A stretch of DNA of 64,000 nucleotides, taken from contig JBAXWB010000005.1 of assembly GCA_037128595.1 (NCBI GenBank), positions 124,001 to 188,000 of the forward strand. Reading direction: 5' to 3'. This document shows positions 1 to 8,775 of this stretch, piece after piece. Origin of the DNA: a bacterium. Lineage in GTDB: Bacteria > Verrucomicrobiota > Kiritimatiellia > CAIKKV01 > CAITUY01. The notes beneath the pieces were generated by a model. That model saw only the letters and a program-made list of their open reading frames with translations, did no database searches and was not told the origin of the DNA. The stretch's first letter is position 1. Each line of letters begins with the position of its first letter. A program made the translations under genes and the position numbers.

Positions 1-2487
1 ATCGTGGATGAGGTGTGGGGTGGCCATACTTACGGAAGGGCCATTCCGCTAGAGAAGTACCGTGACACGCATCCGGAATATTTCGCGTTGCTCGGTGGCA
101 AGCGGTTGGTTAATCCTGACGGCATGGCGCAATACTGCATCTCCAATCCTGAGGTCCAGGAATTGTTGTTTCAGGATTTGATCGCCTGGCTCGATGCCGG
201 GTATAAGGCGGTGGATCTCGGGCAGCCGGATGGCTTTCGCCCCTGTCAGTGTGAGGCGTGCAAGAAATTGTTTGGGACCGGTGGCGACTGGGGTGAGAAA
301 CTGTGGATTCTTCACCGCAACCTGGCCGAACGTGTTTCCAAAGCAAGGCCTGGGAAACAGGTTATCCTGATGGCCTATTGTTTGACAGATCCGCCCCCGA
401 AAACCTTCAAGAAATTCCCGAAGAATACCGGGATTATGCTGTGTGGCACCAATGAGGAGGACATCCAGTCCTGGCGCGACTATGTCGTTCCCAGGGGCTT
501 TTCGGCTTATATCTACAACTCGACACCTAATCTCGGCACCCGCTACACCCCGATGCGGACGCCGCGCTTTGTTGAAGCCCAGGCCAAACGCTTTGTGAAC
601 AATCACATCCAATCGATTTACCGGGACGGGAACGGGGCCCTGTTCGGCTTGGAAGGACCTGTCTATTATGTGATGGGGCGGATGTTTGATGATGTAGATC
701 ACAATCAGGCCAAGGACCTCGTGTATGAATTTTGTGCGGGGGCATTTGGGAAGACTGCCTTGTCCATGCAGCGCTTCTATGATCAGCTCTATCATGGGAT
801 TGACCTGTATTCCGAATACCTGGGCACCCGGTGTCCGGCCTGGTCGTATACCGACATTTACGGGCGGAGTCATAAGACCCTCACCGATCCCTTCCAGTTG
901 CTCGGGTTTATCTACACCCCGACCTTGTTGGCGGCTCTGGAGAAGGAACTGGCTCAAGCAGAAAAGACTGCTGATACTGAAAAGATCAAGACACGGCTCT
1001 CACTAGTCCGCCGGGAGTTCAACTATATCAAAAGTCTGGCGCGCGTGATTCATCTCTATCATGCCTACGAGATTCAACCAGACCTTGCCTCGCGCGACCG
1101 CTTACTCGATGCGATTGATGCCCGCAATGCCGAAATCGCCTCGTTCTTTGGCCCCAAACCGATGCCTGGCTGGGCTTTTACTCTATTCCCGCTTCACGGC
1201 CACAATGCCGATCATTTGCGACTGGCCTTCGACGGCTATCAGGAGCCATTCAAGAATACGTGTGTGAACTGGGATACCAAGGCGATGCGTAAGGCCCCGC
1301 TGACGGGTGCCAATCGTCTGGTCATTAAGCCGGTCTCAGGCCCCGTTACCTTGGATACACCGGCGTGGGACAATGCGGTGTCGAACGCTTTGGACGGACT
1401 TCCCCGTGACGCCCGATCAGGTCAGAAAACAACGTTCCGGATGCTGTATGACACGTCCGCTCTTTATGTTCGACTGGAATGCGATTTGTCCGCTGACCTG
1501 ATGACGAACCCTGGCGAAAAAGAGGCGCTGATTGTTTGCCTTTCACCTTCAACCGGTAGGAATATTTCCTATCGATTCGCGGTTGGACCGCGGGTCGAAT
1601 CAAAGACCGATGCCGCGAGCGGGTTCATTGCCGATGTGATGGATCCGCGTTATGGCCAGTTCGATCCCGACTGGAGTGGTGACTGGACCTATGAGACCAA
1701 ACTCGAACCGGAAAAGAATCGTTGGGTGGCGCTGATCAAGGTGCCGTTCAAGACCCTTGCCGTTGAACGGCCGGCGGATGGAGCCGCCTGGCGTGGCAAT
1801 GTTGGACGGACCCATCTGAGCGGCCCCAATCAGATTGAGCGCTCACTTTGGTCGGCTTTGGGAAACACCAAAGATATGGATGACCGGACGGTTTTCGGTG
1901 AGATTGTATTCGAGGCCGGGGGCGCTGAGAATGAGGCAAAGCCTCCTTTGCAAGTATTACGTGAAGAGTACAGTATCAAGCATGGTGAATTCCCGGCCGA
2001 ATGGAAAGGAGTGGCTAACCCGCTCCCCGCTCCGTTCGGACCCTGGCTATTTCGTGCAGACCCGATCGATCAGGGGCTCAAAGACGGGTGGTGCGCCGCC
2101 GACATCAATACGGCTGATTGGGTGCCGGTGAAGGTGCCTGCCTATTGGGCTGAGACAGAAGCGGTAGGGAACTATCAGGGCGTCGGATGGTATCGCACCA
2201 CCTTCACGGTCCCCGAAGGGTGGAAGGGGAAACCACTCCAAATCCTGTTTGGCGCGGTTGATGAGCAGGCGTGGATCTATGTCAACGGAAAGCTTATCCG
2301 TGAGCATAGTGAAAAGTCGGAAGGCAAAGCCTGCGGTGAAATCTGTGATGAACCGTTCGCGGCGGAGGTTCCTCCCGAAGCTTTGAATTATGGCAAGACA
2401 AATGTGCTGGTTGTGAAGGTGAATAATTCGATTGCCAACGGGGGCATTTGGCGCCCGGTTCTCGGGCATGCGGTTGAGAAAAAATAA
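1..2487 (+). CDS. DUF4838 family secreted protein, 3' part only
   Basis: The reading frame is open at the window edge, so the N-terminus is missing. It aligns closely along its whole length with the 1058-residue gene at 38673, whose residue about 228 matches the first codons here. In order: a DUF4838 catalytic-like core (motifs CISNPEVQ, DGFRPCQC, WGEKLWIFHR-like), a CBM9-like beta-sandwich near residues 460-640, and a C-terminal jelly roll resembling GH2 sugar-binding domains (GVGWYRTTF, WIYVNGK, NSIANGGIWRPV). DUF4838 proteins resemble alpha-glucuronidase-type barrels, but their substrates are mostly unknown. Probably exported and acting on a polysaccharide or glycoconjugate. Whether it belongs to the following operon cannot be seen. 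Confidence 0.85.
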   Translation: MVDEVWGGHTYGRAIPLEKYRDTHPEYFALLGGKRLVNPDGMAQYCISNPEVQELLFQDLIAWLDAGYKAVDLGQPDGFRPCQCEACKKLFGTGGDWGEKLWILHRNLAERVSKARPGKQVILMAYCLTDPPPKTFKKFPKNTGIMLCGTNEEDIQSWRDYVVPRGFSAYIYNSTPNLGTRYTPMRTPRFVEAQAKRFVNNHIQSIYRDGNGALFGLEGPVYYVMGRMFDDVDHNQAKDLVYEFCAGAFGKTALSMQRFYDQLYHGIDLYSEYLGTRCPAWSYTDIYGRSHKTLTDPFQLLGFIYTPTLLAALEKELAQAEKTADTEKIKTRLSLVRREFNYIKSLARVIHLYHAYEIQPDLASRDRLLDAIDARNAEIASFFGPKPMPGWAFTLFPLHGHNADHLRLAFDGYQEPFKNTCVNWDTKAMRKAPLTGANRLVIKPVSGPVTLDTPAWDNAVSNALDGLPRDARSGQKTTFRMLYDTSALYVRLECDLSADLMTNPGEKEALIVCLSPSTGRNISYRFAVGPRVESKTDAASGFIADVMDPRYGQFDPDWSGDWTYETKLEPEKNRWVALIKVPFKTLAVERPADGAAWRGNVGRTHLSGPNQIERSLWSALGNTKDMDDRTVFGEIVFEAGGAENEAKPPLQVLREEYSIKHGEFPAEWKGVANPLPAPFGPWLFRADPIDQGLKDGWCAADINTADWVPVKVPAYWAETEAVGNYQGVGWYRTTFTVPEGWKGKPLQILFGAVDEQAWIYVNGKLIREHSEKSEGKACGEICDEPFAAEVPPEALNYGKTNVLVVKVNNSIANGGIWRPVLGHAVEKK

Positions 2488-2544
2488 TCAAGGGTGGCCC
2501 TACCATAAGATTATTCTAGCGTTAAGCCCCTTCTTTCGGTATTT

Positions 2545-2560
2545 TATCTACAGATAGATA
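2545..2560. promoter_or_regulatory. Candidate LacI-family operator upstream of the transporter operon
   Basis: An inverted repeat TATCTA-CAGA-TAGATA lies 60 bp before the transporter start. Its inner 12 bases, read on the minus strand, match at 11 of 12 positions the palindrome TCTACCTGTAGA found 24 bp before the lacI start at 20137. A TATATA that could be a -10 box begins inside the right arm (2559-2564), so a bound repressor would cover the promoter. No good -35 is visible. The match is seen directly; binding by the LacI protein is inferred. Confidence 0.6.
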
Positions 2561-2620
2561 TATATCAGTGCTTTTGCTGTAGCTATCCAAACTGACCTTA
2601 AACGAGAAGGAAAAGGCATT

Positions 2621-4354
2621 ATGACCTGCAAATCGAGTTCTGCCCCGGTCGAAACGGTGGTTTCGGGCGTGTGTACAGAGGGCGGGGCCTTGGATTCCGG
2701 CCATTCTCAGGGGGCGGAGTATGACTCAAAGGGCCGTAAGCTTCATCGTTGTGGAAGTCTGACCTACACGAAGCAAGGCTTGGTCATGCTCTTCTGCTGG
2801 CTGCTGTGGGGTGACTTCTGTTTCAACCTGATGGAAACAGTGGTTCCCAGCATTATCCCGTTGAAACTCAAAAGCCTGGGTTCGGCTAACTGGATCATCG
2901 CGCTGATCATGAGCACGCTGCCCGGTGTATTCAATACGACGATCTGTCCATGGGTCAGTTTCAAGAGCGACCACTATCGCAGCCGGTGGGGCCGCCGAAT
3001 TCCGTTCATTCTCTACACCATGCCGTTCCTGACCGCCTCCTTGCTGTTCATCGGTTTCAGCGACAACATTGGCAGTTGGCTGCATGGGCTGTTTTTCAGC
3101 GGCAGTACGCTTTCGCGAAATACGGTAATCATTCTTCTGCTGGCCGTGTTCGCCGGAATGTTCGACCTGTTCAACATGTTTGTGGGCTCGGTGTACTACT
3201 ATCTATATAACGACGTGGTTCCGGAGCACTACCAGAGCCGGTTTATGGGGTGGTCCCGCTTGGTAGGCGTGCTCAGCGGAGCGCTCTATAACTACTTCAT
3301 CTATCGTTATGCCTTGAGCCACATGCGGGAAATTTATATCGGCGCGGCTGTTTTGTATTTCGTCGGATTCGGGCTCATGTGCCTCAAGGTTAAAGAAGGG
3401 CAGTATCCGCCGCCGCCTGATAGCGATCTGGCGCCGAGCCTGCTACGGGACATCAAAACCTTCGGCCGGGAGTGTTTTTCTGTCCCTTTTTTCTGGCTTA
3501 TTTTTCTGGGAACCATGTTTGGTGCGATATCGGGCACCATCGGCATCTTTAACGTGTTCTCGCTTCAGTCGCTGGGCCTGGATCTGGAGCAAATTGGCAA
3601 AATGGGGGCTTTCTATGGGATCATGATCGCGGTGTGCCTGACCTTTGCAGGGGTACTGGCCGACCGCTGGCATCCGGTGCGCGTAGACGCCTACGTTAAC
3701 GCCTTTAGCTTTTTTTTCATGTTCACCAATCTCCTCTGGATATTCATTGATCCACCAACTTCCGCCATTTTCTTCTGGGTCCTGGTGGGAAGCAGTGCCT
3801 TTGGCGTGATGCTCACGGCGATCCATAGTACGACCTCTATGCCCCGGATGATGCACTTGTTCCCCCGGGGCCGGTTCGGGGCATTTTGCGGGGCGCAGGC
3901 GCTGGTGCGTTCAGCAGGAGTGATGCTGGGGGGACTTCTGGCTGGTCTCTTCCTCGATATGGTCAAAAGCCATTTCCCCGCAGACAGTCTGAGGTCCTAT
4001 CGTTACGTGGTGGTCTGGCAGGGGGCCTTTGCGTTTGTTACGTTCAGCCTCTGCTATTGCATCTATCGTTACTGGAAGCGCCTGGGTGGCGATACCGGCT
4101 ATACGCCGCCGCTGACACGCATCCGGTATGCGGATCTGCCCAAGGCGCAGGATACACGCGTTCGAAAGGGGATGTTTATTCCCGTCATCATTTCCTGGTT
4201 CGGGTGCCTGCTCACCAATGGCTTCTATTTTCTCTATTTTCTCTATTTGTCACCTGATTCCCGCAGTGCCTGGATTTGCGGAGGGGTGACGGTTATGGCG
4301 GCTCTGATGCTTCCTGTTTATCTGAGATTTGTGCGATTCATGGAACGGGCCTAA
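2621..4354 (+). CDS. MFS sugar transporter (LacI-operon paralogue)
   Basis: A 577-residue integral membrane protein with a hydrophilic N-terminal stretch of about 45 residues, then many hydrophobic segments typical of 12-helix major facilitator proteins. The cytoplasmic loop motif DHYRSRWGRRIPFI fits the glycoside-pentoside-hexuronide/SLC45-like branch, which carries sugars with cations. The start follows AGAAGGAAAA. It is the first gene of a co-directional run reaching 20042, so it probably imports the product handled by that run. A clear paralogue lies at 21222-23192 with the same CGxLTYTKxGL and WLLWGDFCF motifs but under other control. Substrate unknown. Confidence 0.85.
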   Translation: MTCKSSSAPVETVVSGVCTEGGALDSGHSQGAEYDSKGRKLHRCGSLTYTKQGLVMLFCWLLWGDFCFNLMETVVPSIIPLKLKSLGSANWIIALIMSTLPGVFNTTICPWVSFKSDHYRSRWGRRIPFILYTMPFLTASLLFIGFSDNIGSWLHGLFFSGSTLSRNTVIILLLAVFAGMFDLFNMFVGSVYYYLYNDVVPEHYQSRFMGWSRLVGVLSGALYNYFIYRYALSHMREIYIGAAVLYFVGFGLMCLKVKEGQYPPPPDSDLAPSLLRDIKTFGRECFSVPFFWLIFLGTMFGAISGTIGIFNVFSLQSLGLDLEQIGKMGAFYGIMIAVCLTFAGVLADRWHPVRVDAYVNAFSFFFMFTNLLWIFIDPPTSAIFFWVLVGSSAFGVMLTAIHSTTSMPRMMHLFPRGRFGAFCGAQALVRSAGVMLGGLLAGLFLDMVKSHFPADSLRSYRYVVVWQGAFAFVTFSLCYCIYRYWKRLGGDTGYTPPLTRIRYADLPKAQDTRVRKGMFIPVIISWFGCLLTNGFYFLYFLYLSPDSRSAWICGGVTVMAALMLPVYLRFVRFMERA

Positions 4355-4391
4355 CGCGGGATGGGGTTAAAATGAAGGTGGGAGAGAAATC

Positions 4392-5165
4392 ATGAAAAAA
4401 GTGGTGTTGTTTGAGATGTGTCAGGAGGATTTAAAAGGACGCTCGTTTGAAGTCGCGGTGCTGCCGATAGGCGCTACGGAGGTTCATGCCCGGCATCTGC
4501 CGTTCGGGAATGACGCCCTTCACGCGGCGGAACTGGCGAAGCGGGCGGCGGAACGGGCCACGGAGCAGGGGGCGGGGATCCTCGTGTTGCCGACCATTCC
4601 GTTCGGGTGCAGTCCGGATGTGATGCCTTACCCCTATACGGTTAGCGTCCAGCCAACGACACTGTTTAAACTGTTCGAAGACCTGATCGTGTCACTGAGG
4701 GCCCATGGAATCCGCAAGTTCCTGATCCTGAATGGACACGGCGGCAACAACGGCACGCTCGAGGCGATCTCCCGCGAATTCTACGGAAAACACGACGCGT
4801 TCATTACCACGGTCAACTGGTGGATGACGGTGGGTGATATTGTGGCGCAGGTACAGGAAACCGATGAACTCTCCCATGCCGATGAGATTGAAACGTCCGA
4901 GTCTCTGGAATTATGCCCTGCCCTGGTGCGTATGGAGGTCGCCGAGAAGACCCGGACCAATCCCACGCAGCTTCCAACGTTGGTCAAGTACGGGGGCGGC
5001 ATCTTGCGTCCCTGGGATCTGTATACAACGAATGGCGGAGTGGGTGACCCGACGATGGCGACCAGGGAAAAAGGCCGGAAAATCGTTACTGTCGCCGTGG
5101 AGCGGATCGCCGAGATCCTGGTCGAACTGGCGAAGGCCAAACATGAGGGACGATTTCTTTACTGA
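4392..5165 (+). CDS. Creatininase family amidohydrolase-like protein
   Basis: 257 residues. Creatininase-fold metal-site motifs are present: GATEVHARHLPFGND near residues 27-41 (family form GSxEQHGPHLPxxTD), LNGHGGNN near 116-123 and HADEIETSESL near 162-172. Members hydrolyse cyclic or linear amides (creatinine, formamides of riboflavin or mycofactocin pathways) or have unknown roles. The glutamine and glycine of the usual EQHG are V and A here, so the substrate may differ. Good SD (GGGAGAG) before the ATG. The position between transporter and epimerase suggests a cytoplasmic step on the imported compound. Exact reaction unknown. Confidence 0.8.
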   Translation: MKKVVLFEMCQEDLKGRSFEVAVLPIGATEVHARHLPFGNDALHAAELAKRAAERATEQGAGILVLPTIPFGCSPDVMPYPYTVSVQPTTLFKLFEDLIVSLRAHGIRKFLILNGHGGNNGTLEAISREFYGKHDAFITTVNWWMTVGDIVAQVQETDELSHADEIETSESLELCPALVRMEVAEKTRTNPTQLPTLVKYGGGILRPWDLYTTNGGVGDPTMATREKGRKIVTVAVERIAEILVELAKAKHEGRFLY

Positions 5166-5179
5166 AAAACGGAGGGTTT

Positions 5180-6484
5180 ATGTCTGTATCTGAAAATCAG
5201 TCGCGCCGTAAAATCGATCAGGCTGAGCGTGCGATCCTGTCAGGACACCTGAAGTCCGTTGAGGACCATTTGTTCAATGGCATTATCCCGTTCTGGTTCC
5301 AGCGCGCCCGGGACACGCAATATGGCGGATTTCTCACAAACTCAGATGAGCAGGGGCGGCTCCTGCCGACTCCGGAGAAATACGCCAATACCCAATGCCG
5401 GCTGATCTGGTGGTTCTCAACCTTGCACCGGCGCTTTCCTGATCTGGCTCAGGCGGCCGAATTTGCCTCCGGGGGAGTTGATTTCCTGATCAAGCACTTC
5501 TGGGATGAAAAATACGGCGGCTTTTTTTGGAAGGTGCAACGGGATGGGGCGCCTCTTGACAGCGCCAAGATTGTCTACGGTCAGAGTTTCTGCATCTACG
5601 CGTTGAGCGAATATTATCTGGCGACTCGCGATCCGCGTGGCTTGGACTATGCCTCCCGCACCTTTGATTGCCTTCAGAAATATGCCGCTGACACCCTGCG
5701 GGGGGGGTACTATGAAAACCTCACGCAGGAGTGGGCCCCGGAAGCCAAAGGGTTTGCCGGCGGCGACCGCAAGGGGCTGGATACCCATATGCACCTGATG
5801 GAGTCGTTCACCACGCTGGCGGCCGCCAGCGGGGAGGCGATTCATCGCCGTAAATTGCTGGAAGTGACCGATCTGATCACCACCCGGATGATTGATCCCG
5901 TTACCGGGTGTGGTCTGAACCAGTTTGATCTGGCCTTCAAGTCCCTTCCTGCGATTGCCATCAAACGAACCTGGAATGGCGAGCGACAGGGGGAGCAGCC
6001 GGCCAATCCCGTGGATACCACCTCGTATGGTCACAATCTGGAGCTGGAGTTTCTGATGCGGCTGGCCCTTAAGACGGCGCAGGTCGAGGCCGGGTCCTAT
6101 CAGGCCCCGCTCCGGCGTTTGCTCGATCATGCCGTTCAGCACGGGGTCGACTGGGAATTTGGGGGCATCTACCGCGATGGCCTGCGTGCGACCGGTGAGG
6201 CGATTGTCAAAGAGAAGGAGTTCTGGCAGCACAGCGAGTCGCTGGTCGGTTTTCTGGATGGCTACGAGGCGTTCGGCGACCGTCGCTACCTCGACGCATT
6301 CAGCAAAATCTGGGAATTCGCAAGGGATTACATGATCGTCAAGGGCGTCGGCGAATGGCGGACATTGCTCGATCGGCAGGGAAAACCCATCGATGCAAAT
6401 ATCGGTAATCCCTGGAAGGTCTCCTATCATACCGGTCGGGCAATGGTGGAGAGCCGGGAACGAATGATGCGGTTGTTGGCCTGA
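5180..6484 (+). CDS. AGE-family sugar 2-epimerase
   Basis: 434 residues, the usual size for the N-acylglucosamine 2-epimerase / cellobiose 2-epimerase family with an (alpha/alpha)6 barrel. Diagnostic blocks are THMHLMESFT, SYGHNLELEFL and WQHSESLVGFLDGYEAFG, which carry the histidines that act as general acid/base in characterised members. The start has a strong GGAGG 7 bases upstream. Likely reaction: interconversion at C2 of a gluco/manno-configured sugar. The SYGHN block is close to cellobiose epimerases, so GlcNAc to ManNAc conversion is possible but not certain. Next to a PIG-L deacetylase, an amino sugar is attractive as substrate (inference). Confidence 0.85.
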   Translation: MSVSENQSRRKIDQAERAILSGHLKSVEDHLFNGIIPFWFQRARDTQYGGFLTNSDEQGRLLPTPEKYANTQCRLIWWFSTLHRRFPDLAQAAEFASGGVDFLIKHFWDEKYGGFFWKVQRDGAPLDSAKIVYGQSFCIYALSEYYLATRDPRGLDYASRTFDCLQKYAADTLRGGYYENLTQEWAPEAKGFAGGDRKGLDTHMHLMESFTTLAAASGEAIHRRKLLEVTDLITTRMIDPVTGCGLNQFDLAFKSLPAIAIKRTWNGERQGEQPANPVDTTSYGHNLELEFLMRLALKTAQVEAGSYQAPLRRLLDHAVQHGVDWEFGGIYRDGLRATGEAIVKEKEFWQHSESLVGFLDGYEAFGDRRYLDAFSKIWEFARDYMIVKGVGEWRTLLDRQGKPIDANIGNPWKVSYHTGRAMVESRERMMRLLA

Positions 6485-6512
6485 AACGTAACTTTTCAAA
6501 ACGGGATATTCT

Positions 6513-7355
6513 ATGAACAGAAGTATTATGGTGGTCGGTGCGCATGCAGATGATGTCGAGATTAACGCGGGAGGCACCCTCGCCAAGTATCGCGAACAGG
6601 GGTATGAGGTCATCTACGTCATGTCCACCAACAACATGTCCGGCCACGTCCATGAGCTTTTAAGCGACGGCAGTGTCCGTGGCACGCCTGAAACAACCCT
6701 GCCCATGATGGCGCGCCGCAAGCGCGAATGCGATGAGGCGGCCCGTGCGTTGGGCACCACCCCGATTCATCTGGACCATCCCCAGCGTCACTACTACGGC
6801 GGCCCTGGAAACGAAAATGCCGAGGTGCGCTATGGGTGCGCCCAGCCGGCCGGAGTCCTGGCGAACGTGCCGACCATTTTGACCGCGTATGAGGACGCCA
6901 CCAGTGTGAAGCGGTTGGCGGATCTCATCGTTGAAAAAAATCCCGAGTGCGTTCTGACGCATGGGGTGAGTCAGATGAATATCGAACACTACGCGACATC
7001 GCTGCTGACGACCATGAGCTATTGGCAGGCTGTTGAACGCGGCGTACGCGGCTCCTTATTGCACTGGCGCGAGGCGCACACCCGGCTAGGTGAGTTCAAC
7101 TGTCGCTGGGAGACCTTCGTGGACTGCACGCGCTTTTTGGGCCGGAAGATGGAGTTGATCGGACTGCACCGCTGCCAGATGCCTAAAGCCCATTTGCCGG
7201 ACTCCGGACATCGGCTGCTATCAGTGAACTGGGGCGGGGCCTGCGGCTGCGGTGCGGCCGAAGTGTTTACCTGGGTTCGGCATGCCGACTATCGGGATGA
7301 CCAGGGCTTGAATCATCCGCCCCTGACCCTTGAATTGATCCAGAATTCAAAATAG
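6513..7355 (+). CDS. PIG-L/LmbE family deacetylase
   Basis: 280 residues. The N-terminal motif AHADDVEINAGGTLA (residues 10-24) is the PIG-L zinc site, normally (A/P)HPDDE; a second conserved block NIEHYATS (near 155-162) fits the downstream histidine motif. Family members are Zn-dependent N-deacetylases of GlcNAc-containing molecules such as GlcNAc-PI, GlcNAc-Ins or diacetylchitobiose. The usual proline is alanine and an extra valine sits before the glutamate, both seen in divergent members. No signal peptide, so cytoplasmic. With the adjoining epimerase it suggests processing of an N-acetylated sugar. Confidence 0.8.
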   Translation: MNRSIMVVGAHADDVEINAGGTLAKYREQGYEVIYVMSTNNMSGHVHELLSDGSVRGTPETTLPMMARRKRECDEAARALGTTPIHLDHPQRHYYGGPGNENAEVRYGCAQPAGVLANVPTILTAYEDATSVKRLADLIVEKNPECVLTHGVSQMNIEHYATSLLTTMSYWQAVERGVRGSLLHWREAHTRLGEFNCRWETFVDCTRFLGRKMELIGLHRCQMPKAHLPDSGHRLLSVNWGGACGCGAAEVFTWVRHADYRDDQGLNHPPLTLELIQNSK

Positions 7356-7392
7356 TAGTGAAGAACCTAATTATATAAGAAAGCAGCGATCT

Positions 7393-8757
7393 ATGAGTGT
7401 GAAGTCTAAAATAGCATCATGTATGTCAGTTCTAGCGGTGTCATTGGCGGCAGTCTGTTTGGCGCAGGAGCCTCAGGCCAGGCCAGCGTATACCGGGCCA
7501 TTTCCTCTTCGAGATGGGGATACCTGGGTGCTACTGGGTGATTCGGTGACGGCTCGTCACCAGCACGTCAACTATATTGAAGCGTTCTGCTACGCCCGAT
7601 TTCCCGCCATGACATTCCATTTCCGCAATTCGGGTGTTGGCGGCGATACGGTTCCAAAGGCCATGGCCCGGTTTGATTGGGATGTGGCCCCCTGGAAGCC
7701 GACGGTGGTCAGCGTGGAACTGGGATTGAATGACGGGTTCTACACGGAGTATCGTACCAATATGATCGCGCTCGTGGAACGTATCAAGGGGGTTGGGGCA
7801 CGTCCGGTTCTGTTCACACCGCATCCGCTGATTGATGGGGTGTATCTGGCCTCCATCAAGAAGGGCGGCATGAAAGATAAAGTGGAGGGGAATTCAACCG
7901 CATTGGGCGTGATCGCGACGGAACAAGGCCTGGCGTTTGCCGATCAATTTCATACTTTGGTGGATGTGTGGGCGAAAAACTTTCCCGTTCAAAGCGTTCA
8001 TTATGCGGCCAGCGTGGCCCGTGATGTGCTTGAAAAACAGAAGGAGTTGCCTGGCCGGGAACATCTCCAGCAGTGGCTGGATATCTGGGCTAAAAGCGAG
8101 ATGGCCGCAAGTGGTACAGATCTGGGGATTGACTATGTGCATCCCGGACCGGCAGGGAATCTGACGATGGAGGCGGCTTTATTGAAAGGGCTCAACGCGC
8201 CCGGTCTGGTCAGCAAGGCGACGTTGGAGGCCACGGGCAAAGTCGGTGAGTTGATTCAGTGTCAGGTGAACAACGTGGTGGTCGAGAAGAATGGCGGCTT
8301 ATCATTTGACCGTCTGGATACGTGCCTGCCCATGCCTATTCCCGATAATGCGCGCGGCGGGTTAATTGTCTACCCCGCCGTGGCGGATCTCAGTCAGTGG
8401 ATTCTGACCGTCAAAGGGCTTAAGGGTGGTTCCTATCGGGTGGATATCGATGGGACCAATGTGACGACGGTGGCAACCCGCGACTTGGAAAAAGGGTGGA
8501 ATATGGGGCTTCTGGATAAGGGCCCGGTAGCCAATCAATGTCAGCAGATTCTGAGTCTGGTGGGCGCGAAAGAGAGTTTGGTCACAGCCTGGCGCCAGAA
8601 TTACGGGATTCTAATTAAAAATCCCGCCGCCACCTTTGCGGCTTCTGCGACGCCTGAAAAATTGAGTCAGCAGGCACTGGAAGCCGATGCCAAGATCCGG
8701 GCGGCGGCCCAGCCGAAGTCTCACCGATTCACCCTCATCCCGGTTGAACAGCAATAA
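7393..8757 (+). CDS. Secreted SGNH/GDSL hydrolase
   Basis: 454 residues with an N-terminal signal peptide (hydrophobic residues about 9-24). Block I VLLGDSVT places the nucleophile at Ser51, GLND near residue 116 is block III and DYVHPGPAGN near 252 gives the DxxH dyad. After about residue 270 there is an extra C-terminal part common in planctomycete and verrucomicrobial members. Such enzymes are carbohydrate esterases, often deacetylases of polysaccharides. It is one of three free SGNH proteins in the window, besides two TPR-SGNH fusions. Substrate unknown. Confidence 0.85.
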   Translation: MSVKSKIASCMSVLAVSLAAVCLAQEPQARPAYTGPFPLRDGDTWVLLGDSVTARHQHVNYIEAFCYARFPAMTFHFRNSGVGGDTVPKAMARFDWDVAPWKPTVVSVELGLNDGFYTEYRTNMIALVERIKGVGARPVLFTPHPLIDGVYLASIKKGGMKDKVEGNSTALGVIATEQGLAFADQFHTLVDVWAKNFPVQSVHYAASVARDVLEKQKELPGREHLQQWLDIWAKSEMAASGTDLGIDYVHPGPAGNLTMEAALLKGLNAPGLVSKATLEATGKVGELIQCQVNNVVVEKNGGLSFDRLDTCLPMPIPDNARGGLIVYPAVADLSQWILTVKGLKGGSYRVDIDGTNVTTVATRDLEKGWNMGLLDKGPVANQCQQILSLVGAKESLVTAWRQNYGILIKNPAATFAASATPEKLSQQALEADAKIRAAAQPKSHRFTLIPVEQQ

Positions 8758-8775
8758 AAAGGAAATACCCCGATT

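Noticed and set aside
49-957. 302-residue minus-strand open frame opposite the DUF4838 gene
   Set aside because: No family signature, no SD, and the plus-strand frame has clear homology; a shadow of high-GC coding sequence.
5417-6613. 398-residue minus-strand frame opposite the epimerase
   Set aside because: Covers a strongly conserved AGE-family gene on the other strand; no recognisable protein motif.
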